The notes: generated by a model not told the origin, from the letters alone. Positions 1 through 9,436 are shown, numbered from the stretch's first letter. The stretch is DNA of 26,104 nucleotides from Priapulus caudatus (GCF_000485595.1 NW_014577081.1:121880-147983), one strand, 5' to 3'. Numbers and translations are program-made.

Positions 1-26
1 GTCTCTGAAAATACACCAGCAAACCG

Positions 27-47
27 GCCCGAGTGATTCACTCGGGC
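27..47. repeat. Small perfect hairpin
   Basis: A 9-bp perfect stem (27-35 with 39-47, GCCCGAGTG/CACTCGGGC) encloses a 3-nt loop. A second small inverted repeat follows, AGGATAGG at 64-71 with CCTATCCT at 84-91. These look like internal secondary structure of a dispersed repeat whose other end reaches about 120. No coding potential is seen here. Confidence 0.6.
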
Positions 48-120
48 ATTCCTCCGCAGAAAAGGATAGGCTCGCGTTGTAACCCTATCCTCTTGGGTTT
101 GGGTTACATTATTGTATCTA

Positions 121-339
121 GTGAGTTAGGTATCTGTTATACTGAAGGGGTCGTTGTCGTATAGGGTACTACATATATGTACCCGAGCTACATATATGTA
201 TACATAAATGTAATATAATGCTAGTCTAAGGAGTCGCCTACGCCTACTCCCGAACCCTAACCCTAACCATATCAGATAGTTACCTCGGGTACATATGTGT
301 AGTACCCTATACGACAATGACCCCTTCAGCGTGAGTTGG
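121..339. mobile_element. Fold-back element 1 with telomere-like loop
   Basis: Arms 142-187 and 284-329 are inverted copies of about 46 bp with few mismatches. The loop carries CCCTAACCCTAACC (about 255-268) and, at 230-249, the reverse complement of GTAGGCGTAGGCGACTCC, a module also present in the fold-backs at 7654-7889 and 8184-8650. The arms are flanked by imperfect direct repeats GTGAGTTAG (121-129) and GTGAGTTGG (331-339). The right copy abuts the arm but the left lies about 12 bp away, so calling it a target-site duplication is tentative. There is no transposase ORF, so this is a non-autonomous element. Confidence 0.7.
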
Positions 340-353
340 CATTCAAAACTGAA

Positions 354-472
354 TCTGATCACAGGCCCTTGGAGACTCACGTGTCAAGAAGGGTGCTAGT
401 CTATAAGACATGGCCCAGAGTAAAAGAGCGAACCCTTCTTGACACATGAGCCTCCAAGGGCCTGTGATCTGA
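354..472. mobile_element. Fold-back element 2 (inverted repeat)
   Basis: Arms at about 354-395 and 432-472 form an inverted repeat of about 40 bp with three or four mismatches and a loop of about 36 nt. It lies directly beside fold-back element 1. It lacks the TTAGGG-like core and the shared GTAGGCG module, so it may belong to another family. No ORF of interest is seen. Confidence 0.65.
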
Positions 473-1008
473 TGCTCAGACTGTGAATGGTACGCGGGTT
501 GTACCTAGTTTTATTACGCTTCACGTTCTCTAAGTAGTCCGCTATTAAAATTATGCACGGTAGGCCTATACTCAACACTAAATAGTTTAGCTTGACTAAA
601 TGTTGATCTTTAAATCTAATCGTTTATATTGAGATACGGACAGTGCAATATCGATTATTGTTTCGTCGGCCGCTGTATTGTGATTCACCGATGTATTGGT
701 GAATCATTACACTCCTACCTAAAATCGGAGGGTTTCTTTGCATAGGTAAACATTCCATAATCAGTGGAATATCTACTATGATTTGAGTGCTATGATTATC
801 CAATTTTAATTTGCTTACATCCTATTACATCCTAATACATGTTTATTAGTGTGAAAATTTTCAGGTACACAAATCCTAAACATTGACGTTACATGTGATA
901 TTTTGTGTCCCTAATATTTTTACTTTAAGGGCCCAGTTGGCTACTTCTTTTTGGGCAAGTTTGTATTGCCGCTATTTGTATTGTTGCATTTTGTATAGGT
1001 ATGTGTGA
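473..1008. other. AT-rich intergenic DNA, nothing recognised
   Basis: I see no exon with convincing splice sites and no recognised repeat in this stretch. UTP11 exon 1 was looked for here and not found. Confidence 0.4.
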
Positions 1009-1010
1009 GG

Positions 1011-1127
1011 CACTAGAAGTATAGTACATTGCACCATTTCGGGGCTTGATGCAGTAAACCCAGGGCACTAGAAGTATAGTACATTGCACCATTTCGGGGC
1101 TTGATGCAGTAAACCTAGGGCACTATA
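1011..1127. repeat. 55-bp tandem repeat, two copies plus a stub
   Basis: Units start CACTAGAAGTATAGTACATT at 1011 and 1066 and are almost identical over 55 bp. A third copy starts at 1121 (CACTATAG) and is cut short. The unit contains ATTGCACCATTT, also seen near 7170, so the array may derive from a dispersed repeat. Confidence 0.8.
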
Positions 1128-1189
1128 GTAGTAGAGCTACATGAACATATGACATATTATAATTTTATACATCTGTTCATGGTACTACA

Positions 1190-1400
1190 TTAACTACCCA
1201 TACAGGGTTTCTTCTGAGGGAAAATTAGACAACAGAGGTAATGGCCAGTTTGGGGGAAAAACACGCATAATGGATTCAAAGGCGTGTCTGTGCATCTCGA
1301 GGACCTAGCAAAGCGAGCAGCGCAGGAACTCGACCAGCTAGGGGGGCCCGGGGGCAGGTAAAATTTTAATACAGGAACATTTTCACAACGGCGGTGCGCC
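1190..1400. repeat. Dispersed-repeat fragment related to 7190-7260
   Basis: CCTAGCAAAGCGAGC with its flanks (about 1270-1325) matches, in opposite orientation, GCTCGCTTTGCTAGG near 7205-7220, including the preceding GTGTGTGCA-like part. A run of GGGGGGCCCGGGGGCA follows at 1341-1356. This looks like two fragments of one interspersed element. The 70-residue minus ORF here has no gene-like character. Confidence 0.45.
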
Positions 1401-1520
1401 ACTGTGCCTCTTATGTAGAAGATACCCTGCCATATAGATATGGGGATTCACCCGTAGACAGATTTGCATGGTAAACTCCAGCTCGGTTGTATCTTATCAC
1501 TGTTGGTTATGTACTTACAG

Positions 1521-4500
1521 CTGTCAAGCAGATCTCATCTTGGAGCATTAGAGAAGAAAAAAGATTACAAACTTCGTGCAAAGTAAGGGAAATTTCCATA
1601 TCATCATTAGAACTGATTGATCATATTGAACTTGGCAAAAGCTGGCATGTTTAATTAGTATTTTCGTTTCTGACCTAGTGCATATGGGATATTAGCTTTG
1701 AATGAACATATACCATTTACTTTCATGTTAGGCCTTATTTTATAGTCTCTTCCATAGCACAGAAAACATTATTCAGTGTATAAGCTAAAATATGTATCCA
1801 CATCTGTATGTGTTACTGTAAAACATGGTTTTTTGACTAATTTTATTTGTTTTTTAGCGATTTTCAAAAAAAGCAAAAGTTCCTAAAAGGTCTGAAGCAG
1901 AAAGCTCTAGAAAGAAACCCAGATGAGTTCTACTTCAAAATGGTCAACAGCAAACTTAAGGTGTTTAGATTTATATAATTTCACTTCAAGAAAATGTGAT
2001 GTAGAAATGTGATTGTACTCTGTTTTTAGCTCACCTTGACATCGTCAAGATGAGCTATTGCCATGGGTCATCATCCATCGTACGTACGCTCGTCCGTCCG
2101 TCCGTCAACATTTGGCTACGGTCAACGATAACTCAGGAATTGTTTGACCCACATGTTTGAAATTGGGTCCTATTTTGGAGCACGCCAGTCGACGTACTTT
2201 TGAGCCAAGGCCATTTTTTTGGCAAAAATTGGAATTGCCATTAGTCAGTTCAGGTTCAACGGATTTTGCTCATTTTTGGTATGTGAATGAATAAGGGCTA
2301 GGGGTTTTGATATTTAAAAAAATTATGCAAATTAGGTAGGTTTTGGCAATTATATTGCATATTATATGGACACAACAGTCTGTGGTGTCACACTCATCTG
2401 GTTTGTTTTACAAGATTTCATTGACAATATCTTTAATACAAAATTGGTATTTCCTCTCCACCCTGCCGATAAAACGTCTATATTAGAGTAAAGTTTTACA
2501 AAACATGTCGGAACGCAGCATAACTTATTTATTTCGAATGCCATCGCTAAGAAACATCAAAGCGGGTATAGCGCCATCTACCGTCACAAATTATGATTCA
2601 TTTTGGTTTATAAATTATTATTGCGATATACAGATGGCAACCGTGTGCTACCGCCTAGAAAAACTCATACGAAGTAAACACTTCCATGCAACCAATTAAC
2701 CTTTGACAAAAGTGGTGTTATGGACAGGGAAACACCATTGTCACGTGGTATATAGCAGCTACGTGGAATAAGCGTATCCTCTCAATCTTACACGTTACAC
2801 ATCGGGAGCTCCGCTTTTAGGCAACTGCCTAAATCTGAAAACGTTAAATGGCGATCATTTAGGTGTAACGCCAATCACTCGCCCACATCTCAGACTTTCA
2901 CATCTCAAACATTTATTTTCACATAAAAAATTACTCATAATTATCAAGAGTATATAATGGGAGTATATAGTTGGTATACTCTTCGTTTCTATAATGTACG
3001 TCGATGGTTGCTCAATTACAACCGACTTCTTCTCACTCACTCATTTGTGTCCCTTTTTGTGGTGAGCTACAGTGTCATTGACACTTTCATTTAAACTTAG
3101 CCCTGTCCATTGATAACTACATATTATGTATTTACTGAAGTATATATATATACAAAGTCAACCATCTCGTTATGGCATTTTGATTGTGTACTAGTTGGTT
3201 TCGGCATAGCACAGCAGGAACTGTGCAATGCACATTGATTTAACTGCTGATAAATCATAATACCTATTGGTTAACTTTGCTAGTGTATACTGGTAACTTC
3301 TAGTAATTCTTTAGTATGTACTGCTTCTCTTGCACAGTTTAGGTGCTCGCCTGTGTGTTTGTTGGCAGTGACATTTTTGTTACTTATGCCGCCAGGATGG
3401 TGCTCACATTGAGGAGGAGAAGAAAGATGATCTACCACTTACACAGAAGAAACTCATGCAAACACAAGATCTCAATTATATCAACTGCAAGCGCAATTCT
3501 GAAATAAAGGTAGCTCTGCTCCGTAACCTATTTTCTGTCAATGGTGGTCCTTAATACGAGATCACATAGTACTACGTTTTGTTTAATCAAGATATTTAGG
3601 CTAATTTGTCTATCATTTATTTTACACAATACCTGTAGAATATCCCTGCTACATTAATTTTATAATTATTTGGCAACTTCTTGGATCGATGAGATTTTCT
3701 TTAATTGATTAAGGTTGTTGTAGTTGTAGTTGGTCAGTCGGTAGTCTCACAAATGCTAGCAATGATCACATATTATGTTGTTTTTTATTAATGGTCATGA
3801 ATTATTATGTAGCAGTCCTAGTTTCTTCAGCATCGTTCACTAAACATTTGAATAAGATATGCAGCCAGTGTTTTAATCATTTTTTGTGCATAACTCCACA
3901 AGGGTATCTATTATCTTGCAGAAAATAGAGAAATTGAAGTCTGGGCTTCATTTACTAGATGTCGATGGAAAACCGCAAAACAAGCATACATTTTTTGTTG
4001 ACACGCGGATGCAAGGTGCTCATATATATTTAGTGTTTCTTGGCAGATTGTATCAAATAAAATATTACAGCTTAAGTATTTTACGCACCGATTAAATGCA
4101 TGCTGTATGTGTTTTAACTTCAAAAATATAAACAGGAAACATATTACAAACCTATAGTGTGGTCACTGTGGTGTATACAGCAATGGTCAGTTAGTTTATT
4201 TTTTTGTTTTTAATGTAATTAGTATGAATAAGTGTTTTCATTGGGGGTCACAATTATGTCATTTACATTTTCCATGTAGGCGATTGTTTGGTCACTTTTT
4301 CAGCAAAATCATTTGACGTGGCAGAGCACATGGATACAGCCCCAGAGTTTCTCGCTAGAAGTTACAACATTCCTCGCTTGAACGACCTGAGCAGAAAACC
4401 TATTATTGGGCCATCAAGCGACGAGTCCCTTGCAGTAAGTTAGCTGGCAAACCTAGCTTTGTTTACACGAATTATCTTCTATTTCGTGGTTTCTACGGAT

Positions 4501-4837
4501 TAAATAGAATTTGTGGAAAATACGTATTAAATCTAATTTGTTGATTACGTAATTCGTAGAAAATGCCGTGGTCCCGTCTGATGCGAATTAAGGAAGGTTG
4601 ACAGTAAAGAGAAGCTGTATACAGATAACCTATATCTTCTAGGCCATTACAAAAGAGAGAAAAAAGAACTACAAGGAGCTAATTAAGCGGATCGAGAGAG
4701 AAAGGGAACTCTCTGTCATCACCCAGAAGATGGAGATGAAAAAAAAACTCATGGGAAAGGAGAAGTCAAAAAAGGTCACAGACGAAACGAAATCAGCACC
4801 TGCAATATACAAGTGGTTTGCAGAAAGAAAACGTTAA
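1521..4837 (+). CDS. UTP11: UTP11-like U3 snoRNA-associated protein (six exons; exon 1 missing)
   Basis: UTP11 belongs to the small-subunit processome, the nucleolar U3 snoRNP complex that processes 18S pre-rRNA. Exons by eye: 1521-1582, 1858-1960, 3396-3509, 3922-4015, 4304-4434, 4643-4837 (TAA at 4835-4837). Every junction is GT-AG and frame is kept, giving 699 nt or 232 codons plus stop. Family-typical blocks appear in order: LEKKKDYKLRA then NDFQKKQKFLKGLKQKALE (exons 2-3), NPDEFYFKMV (exon 3), LMQTQDLNYI (exon 4), LHLLDVDGKPQNKHTFFVDT (exon 5), FDVAEHMDTAPE (exon 6), and a basic coiled-coil-like tail KRIERERELSVITQKM ending APAIYKWFAERKR (exon 7). Known UTP11 proteins are about 253 residues, so only about 20 N-terminal residues are absent. 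The first intron start cannot be placed. The exon 2 acceptor at 1519-1520 is the most likely choice. Intron 3 (1961-3395) holds a dispersed repeat. Confidence 0.93.
2028..2370. repeat. Dispersed repeat with terminal hairpin, in UTP11 intron 3
   Basis: It begins with an inverted repeat, AGCTCACCTTGAC (2028-2040) with GTCAAGATGAGCT (2044-2056). Next come CATGGGTCATCATCCATCG, a short CCGT run (2091-2106) and an AT-rich tail. This layout (hairpin, then CCGTCCGTCCGTCAACATTTG) is a common kind of interspersed repeat in marine invertebrate genomes. No coding capacity is visible. The 3' limit is a guess. Confidence 0.5.
2371..3395. other. Remainder of UTP11 intron 3
   Basis: AT-rich intron DNA. GCGCCATCTACCG near 2571 matches the motif GCGCCATCTATCGG in the inverted-repeat element at 8942-9255, so a related fragment may lie here. 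No further exon is supported. Confidence 0.4.
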
Positions 4838-5758
4838 CATATTGGATCCTACAAGTGACAATAGAAATTATTGCTTTCATATTTTGTACATTAGTCAAAT
4901 TATCAATAGATAGTTGGAAAGTATTTACATCTGTATCATGATATCATCATCATTGCTACTAGCACAGTGTGTCTTTCCGGTCGGTCGGCTGCTTCTCGGT
5001 TGAGAATGGTCCTGGCGTTCCATTGGGCAATTGTCAATTGTTGAGTTCTTCTTCCTAGCTTATTTTTCACTGTCAATGGGAGATGGGGTCAAGCAGTGCT
5101 GTCGATCGTCAAATCGATGTGTGTGCAATCGTATGCAATACTTAATACAGACATCTTTGCATTGATAGATTGGAAGAATGAGGTATATTTGTATTGGAGT
5201 AATACAATACACCCATTTCATACTAGGAATTTATTGATGATGGATAGTCAGTAATTGTTATTAAATTTTTTTAGTAAACTTGTATATAATTTTTTTATTA
5301 TTATACTTTAGTTTGTTAATTGTTCTTGATAATTTTCTACATGAATTGAATTCAACTCTATTAATTATCAAAACAAGGTTAATGATAATTATAGCATACC
5401 CTAATTAAAACACATTTGACTAAATTACTAATGTGGTTGATCACATAGTCATATGTAAATAAATTGCATATGCTCGTTTGCAAATAATGTTAAAATTTCA
5501 AATATCCAGATTTAGTCAAGGGATCGTAGTTGTCATTAATAATGGTTCCTATTCACGTAAATCGTGGTATCTACATACATTATGTAAATCATTGGCAACA
5601 AGCATCAACCATTATTTTGTCTTAGAAACAATAATTAAATGAAGATTTTCCACTTTAAATATTTGACAATCACATAGAGCAATAATTTTATCAAAATTAT
5701 TCTATATACTTGGGCACGCTCATGTATTTTGCACACACTGCTGCTCACTACTGATCAG
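4838..5758. other. AT-rich intergenic region between UTP11 and the DHRS4-like gene
   Basis: This separates two convergent genes (UTP11 + strand, DHRS4-like - strand). I see no exon, no structured repeat and no convincing canonical AATAAA just downstream of either stop codon. An ATTTAAT/ATTATT-rich stretch fills most of it. Confidence 0.45.
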
Positions 5759-6532
5759 CTACAGTCTCGATTGCATGCCACCAGCAATGACAATTGTCTC
5801 ACCAGTAACATACGAGGCATCGTCTGACACCAGGTACGATACGGTACCAGCTACCTCTACCGGCTCCCCAAACCGCTTTACAGGCACCTGCTTCAGCACC
5901 TCCTCTGCAATGGAAGTTGAAGTGTGAAGAGGAGCACTGAACTTTGTCCTAATTACACCCGGCGCAACTCCATTTACACGGATTCCCATTTCTGCGCATT
6001 GTGGCGCCATCGCTTTGACCAACCCTAGAAGAGCAGTTTTGCTAACCGAGTAACATCCTAAGAGCTCAAAAGGTTGATATCCACCAATAGAGGTCACGAA
6101 TACGATATTTCCATTGCCCTTTTTTTGCATATGAGGCGCCACTTCCTTAGCGAGAAAGAAAGCACTTTTAACATTAGTGTCAAAGATTTTCGTCCACTGC
6201 TCTTCAGTTGTATCAAAGATATTACCCATAGCTGGATTTGCAGCTGCATTAGAAATGAGGATGTCAATGGAGCCATTTCTCTCGAGCGTCTTTGTAACAA
6301 GAGTTTTTCTGTCTTCCGCATTGCCCACATGGCAGACCATTCCAGTGACATCTAATCCTTCATCCTGTAACTGCTTTTGAGCTTTATCAACGTTTCCTTG
6401 CTTCCTACTGCTGATGACAACTCGGGCTCCATCCTTGGCAAGTCTTCTCGATATGGCCAAGCCGATACCCTGCGTTGATGCAGTAACTATCGCTACTTTC
6501 CCTGCTAGCGGCAATGCGAGCGAGGTAGCCAT
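5759..6532 (-). CDS. DHRS4: DHRS4-like NADP(H)-dependent short-chain dehydrogenase/reductase, peroxisomal
   Basis: A complete 257-residue ORF. It has the classical SDR layout: an N-terminal Rossmann fold with TASTQGIG (residues 17-24) for cofactor binding, SSRK (41-44) with a basic residue that suits NADP(H), NAAANP (95-100), and the catalytic set N120, S148, Y161 and K165 (YSVSK). PGVIRT (191-196) follows, then a C-terminal VTGETIVIAGG. It ends SRL, a PTS1 peroxisomal import signal like that of vertebrate DHRS4, which reduces retinal and other carbonyls. Vertebrate DHRS4 is somewhat longer at the N terminus and is spread over several exons; here there is no intron. The start is set by the first ATG, 60 nt below a TATA-like box. 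The best call is DHRS4; another peroxisomal member of the same SDR branch is possible. Confidence 0.93.
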   Translation of the reverse strand: MATSLALPLAGKVAIVTASTQGIGLAISRRLAKDGARVVISSRKQGNVDKAQKQLQDEGLDVTGMVCHVGNAEDRKTLVTKTLERNGSIDILISNAAANPAMGNIFDTTEEQWTKIFDTNVKSAFFLAKEVAPHMQKKGNGNIVFVTSIGGYQPFELLGCYSVSKTALLGLVKAMAPQCAEMGIRVNGVAPGVIRTKFSAPLHTSTSIAEEVLKQVPVKRFGEPVEVAGTVSYLVSDDASYVTGETIVIAGGMQSRL

Positions 6533-6591
6533 AATGCCAATGTCCCTGCTGATTGATGTTCACCTAAAAACAAAGTCGAAATGTCCGTATA

Positions 6592-6599
6592 CTTATATA
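6592..6599 (-). promoter_or_regulatory. TATA-like box of the DHRS4-like gene
   Basis: TATATAAG on the - strand lies about 60 nt upstream of the ATG at 6532. This would put a transcription start near 6565 and a 5' leader of roughly 35 nt. An alternative is a 5' UTR intron, because TTTGTTTTTAG (acceptor-like) ends at 6564. Confidence 0.4.
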
Positions 6600-6814
6600 C
6601 AGGGGCACAGTCAATACTAGCTCTACTGGTGTAGGCCCGTCGATCAGAAGGGGCTATGCTAGACGAGCTAATTAAGTCAATACGTGCGGTTGCAGTGCTC
6701 ACAGAAGTGCAGGTATATTATTGAGGCCGTGGATATTCTTCCGAACATCGGAAACATGTCTGGCAGAACTCACTATCTAGCGTTTACATTTTTTAAGAAA
6801 CAAACAAACACGTA

Positions 6815-7380
6815 GTGTATTTTCCGAAGACGATGGTCTACACATTCCTAAAATGTCTATATGTTGCGAGCAATCCTCCGATCTTAAGATTGCGCTGCGC
6901 AATATACCGATCGCAAAAAACTGCGCCAATCTCGAGATTGCGCTGCACATTTTTACAGCTTCTCAATAACGAAGTAATCAATACGCTCATGCAACTTTTC
7001 CATTTTTACTCTTAGAAGAAAGCAGTGTTTCCCCTGCATTGACACGAGCGAGGCGGGCCACCTCGCTCAAATTCTCAGACGCCTAACATAAATTTGTCCA
7101 AAACACCGCCCTGCTGACGATAATCACTGTTCTTCCATCAATAAACTACAGAATAGCTTAGAATGCACCAAATTGCACCATTTTTTGAAAAATGAAAACC
7201 CTGCGGTGCTCGCTTTGCTAGGACATCGAAACGTGCACACACCAAAAAAAAATTACCACCTCACAGACCTTTTTGGCCAGGGGAACTTTCTTGCTAGAAA
7301 TTAGTTGACAACACCCTCAAGAAGACCTCTGTAAATTTTTAAGACTGTACCCCCACATTAACCAAACTCACGACATGGGG
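6815..7380. other. Intergenic DNA with a twin palindrome and a dispersed-repeat fragment
   Basis: ATCTTAAGATTGCGCTGC (6881-6898) recurs 48 bp later as ATCTCGAGATTGCGCTGC (6929-6946). Each starts with a 10-bp palindrome. Around 7160-7260 lies the inverted partner of the repeat at 1190-1400 (GCTCGCTTTGCTAGG). No exon is supported. Confidence 0.5.
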
Positions 7381-7421
7381 GTGTAAACGCTACTCTGACC
7401 AAGAGTAGATACAATAATGTA

Positions 7422-7591
7422 GCTCGTAGGGTCTATGGCCCCCTGACCTCTGTTTGACCTGGCTCGTTTAGCTATTCTGACTAACCCTAACCCTAACCCT
7501 ATATATATTATATATTATATATATATATTAGTCAGAAATAGCTAAACGAGCCAGGTCAAACAGAGGTCAGGGGGGGCATAGACCTTATCTG
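7422..7591. mobile_element. Fold-back element 3 with (CCCTAA)n-(TA)n loop
   Basis: Arms 7430-7482 and 7530-7584 are about 53-bp inverted copies with very few differences. They start GGTCTATG and contain CCCTGACCTCTGTTTGACC. The loop is three CCCTAA units followed by TA-rich sequence. The element is bounded by identical 10-bp direct repeats CAATAATGTA (7412-7421 and 7592-7601), a good target-site duplication. The sequence that joining the flanks would predict, AGATACAATAATGTAACCCA, exists without insertion in opposite orientation at about 100-119. There is no internal ORF. Confidence 0.8.
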
Positions 7592-7611
7592 CAATAATGT
7601 AACCCAACAAG

Positions 7612-8110
7612 AGTTCGTGGCCCAGTGGTTAGGCCACGTATACTGTCCACTGATGCTCATAGGGTCTATGCTCCCCAGTGTACTGCCGGAACGTACCCGG
7701 GGTATGGTCCGGTATACCGGAACGTACCCTGGTAACTATTTGATATGGTTAGGGTTAGAGTTAGGGTTAGGGCGTAGGCGTAGGCGACTCCCTAGACTCG
7801 TTAGTGGAGTAGGCGAGGTACGGACCGGCATATTAGATAGTACCAGGGTACGTTCCGGCAGTACCCTGGTGGACATCGCCCCTCTCAGCTCCACTGAAGG
7901 CTGTGAGTTCAAACCCCGGCCGGGGCAGTGAATTTTCTCAAGGTGTAAAAACCTGGCTCTCAACATTGGAGACTGTGAATCTCCCGTGGCTCGGATGACC
8001 ACGTAAAATGGCGGTCCCGTCTCCAGTAATACTAATTAGGCCAATGGGGATGTAAAAGAACCACCGAGGGCGCAAAAAAAACTGGCTGAAACCATGCCCC
8101 CTCAGTGCCA
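7612..8110 (+). mobile_element. tRNA-derived SINE interrupted by a fold-back element
   Basis: TGGCCCAGTGG (7618-7628) fits an RNA polymerase III box A and GTTCAAACC (7907-7915) a box B. In a tRNA-type SINE these lie about 30-40 nt apart; here they are separated by the insertion at 7654-7889. Without the insertion and one copy of its 8-bp duplication, the spacing returns to about 35 nt. The body continues with GGATGACCACGTAAAATGGC and a purine-rich part. The 3' end is not clear, so the right limit is approximate. Confidence 0.7.
7654..7889. mobile_element. Fold-back element 4 inserted in the SINE head
   Basis: Left end GCTCATAGGGTCTATGCTCC and right end (read inverted) GCTGAGAGGGGCGATGTCC continue into shared GTACTGCCGGAACGTACCC. 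The core holds several TTAGGG units (7745-7772) and the family module GTAGGCGTAGGCGACTCC (about 7774-7791). The element is flanked by exact 8-bp direct repeats TCCACTGA at 7646-7653 and 7890-7897. The small ORF crossing it is not a gene. Confidence 0.8.
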
Positions 8111-8183
8111 TTCGGCTAAAAGGCTAACCACAGACTAATGGATACATTTAGTCCGGATGTATACGGATGTATCTGTGCGTCTG

Positions 8184-8650
8184 GCTCATAGGGTCTATGT
8201 CCCCCAGGGTACTGCCGGAACGTACCCTGGTAACTATCTGGCTGATATGGTTAGGGTTAGGGTAGGGTTAGGGTTAGGGTTAGCCACAAGTTCCCTTCTC
8301 GCTTAACACTACGTTGGCGAGAGTCCTACGACGTGTAAGTCGGAGAGCCTGGTCGGTTTAGGTTAGGGGTAGAATTATGGTTAAGGAGTAGGCGTAGGCG
8401 ACTCCCCAGACTCGTTAGTGGAGTAGGCAAGGTACGGTCCGGCATATTAGATAGTAGTATTCCAGGGTACGTTCCAGAAACGTATCCAGGGAACGTATCC
8501 AGAACGTATCCAGGGTACGAATCCAGGGTACCCAGGGAACCAGGGTATCCGGTACCAGAACCCGGATCCGGGGTACCAGGGTATCCAGGGAGGGGGAACG
8601 TATCCAGGGTACGTTCCGGCAGTACCCTGGGGGACATAGACCCTATCAGC
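8184..8650. mobile_element. Fold-back element 5, longest family member
   Basis: Terminal inverted repeats of 47 bp (8184-8230 and 8604-8650) match at 46 positions. The left side of the core has TTAGGG-type repeats (8249-8282), the module GTAGGCGTAGGCGACTCC is at about 8388-8405, and a degenerate tandem array of TATCCAGGGTACG-like units fills about 8460-8603. I see no direct repeat immediately at both ends, so the target duplication is lost or the ends recombined. Confidence 0.8.
8460..8603. repeat. Degenerate CCAGGG/ACGTATCC tandem array
   Basis: Irregular repeats of about 12-15 bp built from ACGTATCCAGGG and CCAGGGTACC. The array appears to have grown from the inner edge of the right inverted repeat of fold-back element 5, whose arm contains CCAGGGTACGTTCC. 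Confidence 0.65.
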
Positions 8651-8695
8651 GTTAGCACAGGCACTTGAAACGCTTCAAGTGCCTGTGAGCGTTAG
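8648..8695. repeat. Perfect 14-bp hairpin flanked by 8-bp direct repeats
   Basis: CACAGGCACTTGAA (8656-8669), loop ACGC, TTCAAGTGCCTGTG (8674-8687). AGCGTTAG directly flanks it on both sides (8648-8655 and 8688-8695). This has the form of a tiny fold-back insertion with target duplication, although the left copy overlaps the last 3 bases of fold-back element 5. Confidence 0.75.
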
Positions 8696-8941
8696 TCTGT
8701 GGGCTAACTACCTGGCTAATTACCCAAGCTAGGTCACACCCCATGGCTAGCTATAGCCCTGGACGTTTATTCCTTACAGACTGTCCAGTATACAAGTAGA
8801 GAAGTAGAAGTAGAAGAGTAGTTGTACAAAACAAATCTAAAATGAAAATGTGATGATACCTTCTAAAGACTATAGTACAAACGTGGATTTAACACCTTTT
8901 GGAAATCAACTACGTCTTCAATAATGTAGCAGCGACTTTGA

Positions 8942-9255
8942 TCAAATATGACATTCTCGCGCCATCTATCGGTAGAAATAATTTATATGCGCACTTGGCG
9001 CACATGACCCGACGCCATTATTGAAATACATACATCGAAGTGTAGGATGGGAATTTCACGTCCAAACCTTTACCAATCTTATGCAGTAAATGTTGTTCTG
9101 TATAGGTACTGTAATTATATTAATTCCACTCTACGTTAAATACGTTTTAGAGTATTATAATACCTTTAATAATGCATTTTACGGTTACACACAACATACA
9201 ATGTGCGCATATGAATTATTTCTACCGATAGATGGCGCGAGGATGTCATATTTGA
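8942..9255. mobile_element. Inverted-repeat element carrying GCGCCATCTATCGG
   Basis: Arms of about 53 bp at 8942-8994 and 9203-9255 differ at only a few positions and enclose about 208 bp without an ORF of note. Both arms contain GCGCCATCTATCGGTAGAAA. A relative of the motif occurs at about 2571. This is probably a non-autonomous DNA transposon or a pair of inverted repeat copies. No clear target duplication was found. Confidence 0.7.
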
Positions 9256-9436
9256 TGTGACAATGATATCCCCTCTGCGCGCGAACTGCGCGTGTATGCA
9301 CACCAGTAGTCGGTTCACGAGTTGACGGTGTTTGCCATGAGTCTACTACGTTCGCTCTGTGCCCTAAGAACATATCACTACTGGAAGTAGTTTATTTTTT
9401 GCTGGTTACGTGCCTGCTTTAGACTATTCCGTCCAC

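Noticed and set aside
6074-6620. Several + and - ORFs over the DHRS4-like gene
   Set aside because: Antisense or out-of-frame shadows of the SDR coding sequence.
7480-8290. TTAGGG runs as a true telomere
   Set aside because: Only a few units each, always inside fold-back loops and bordered by other sequence.
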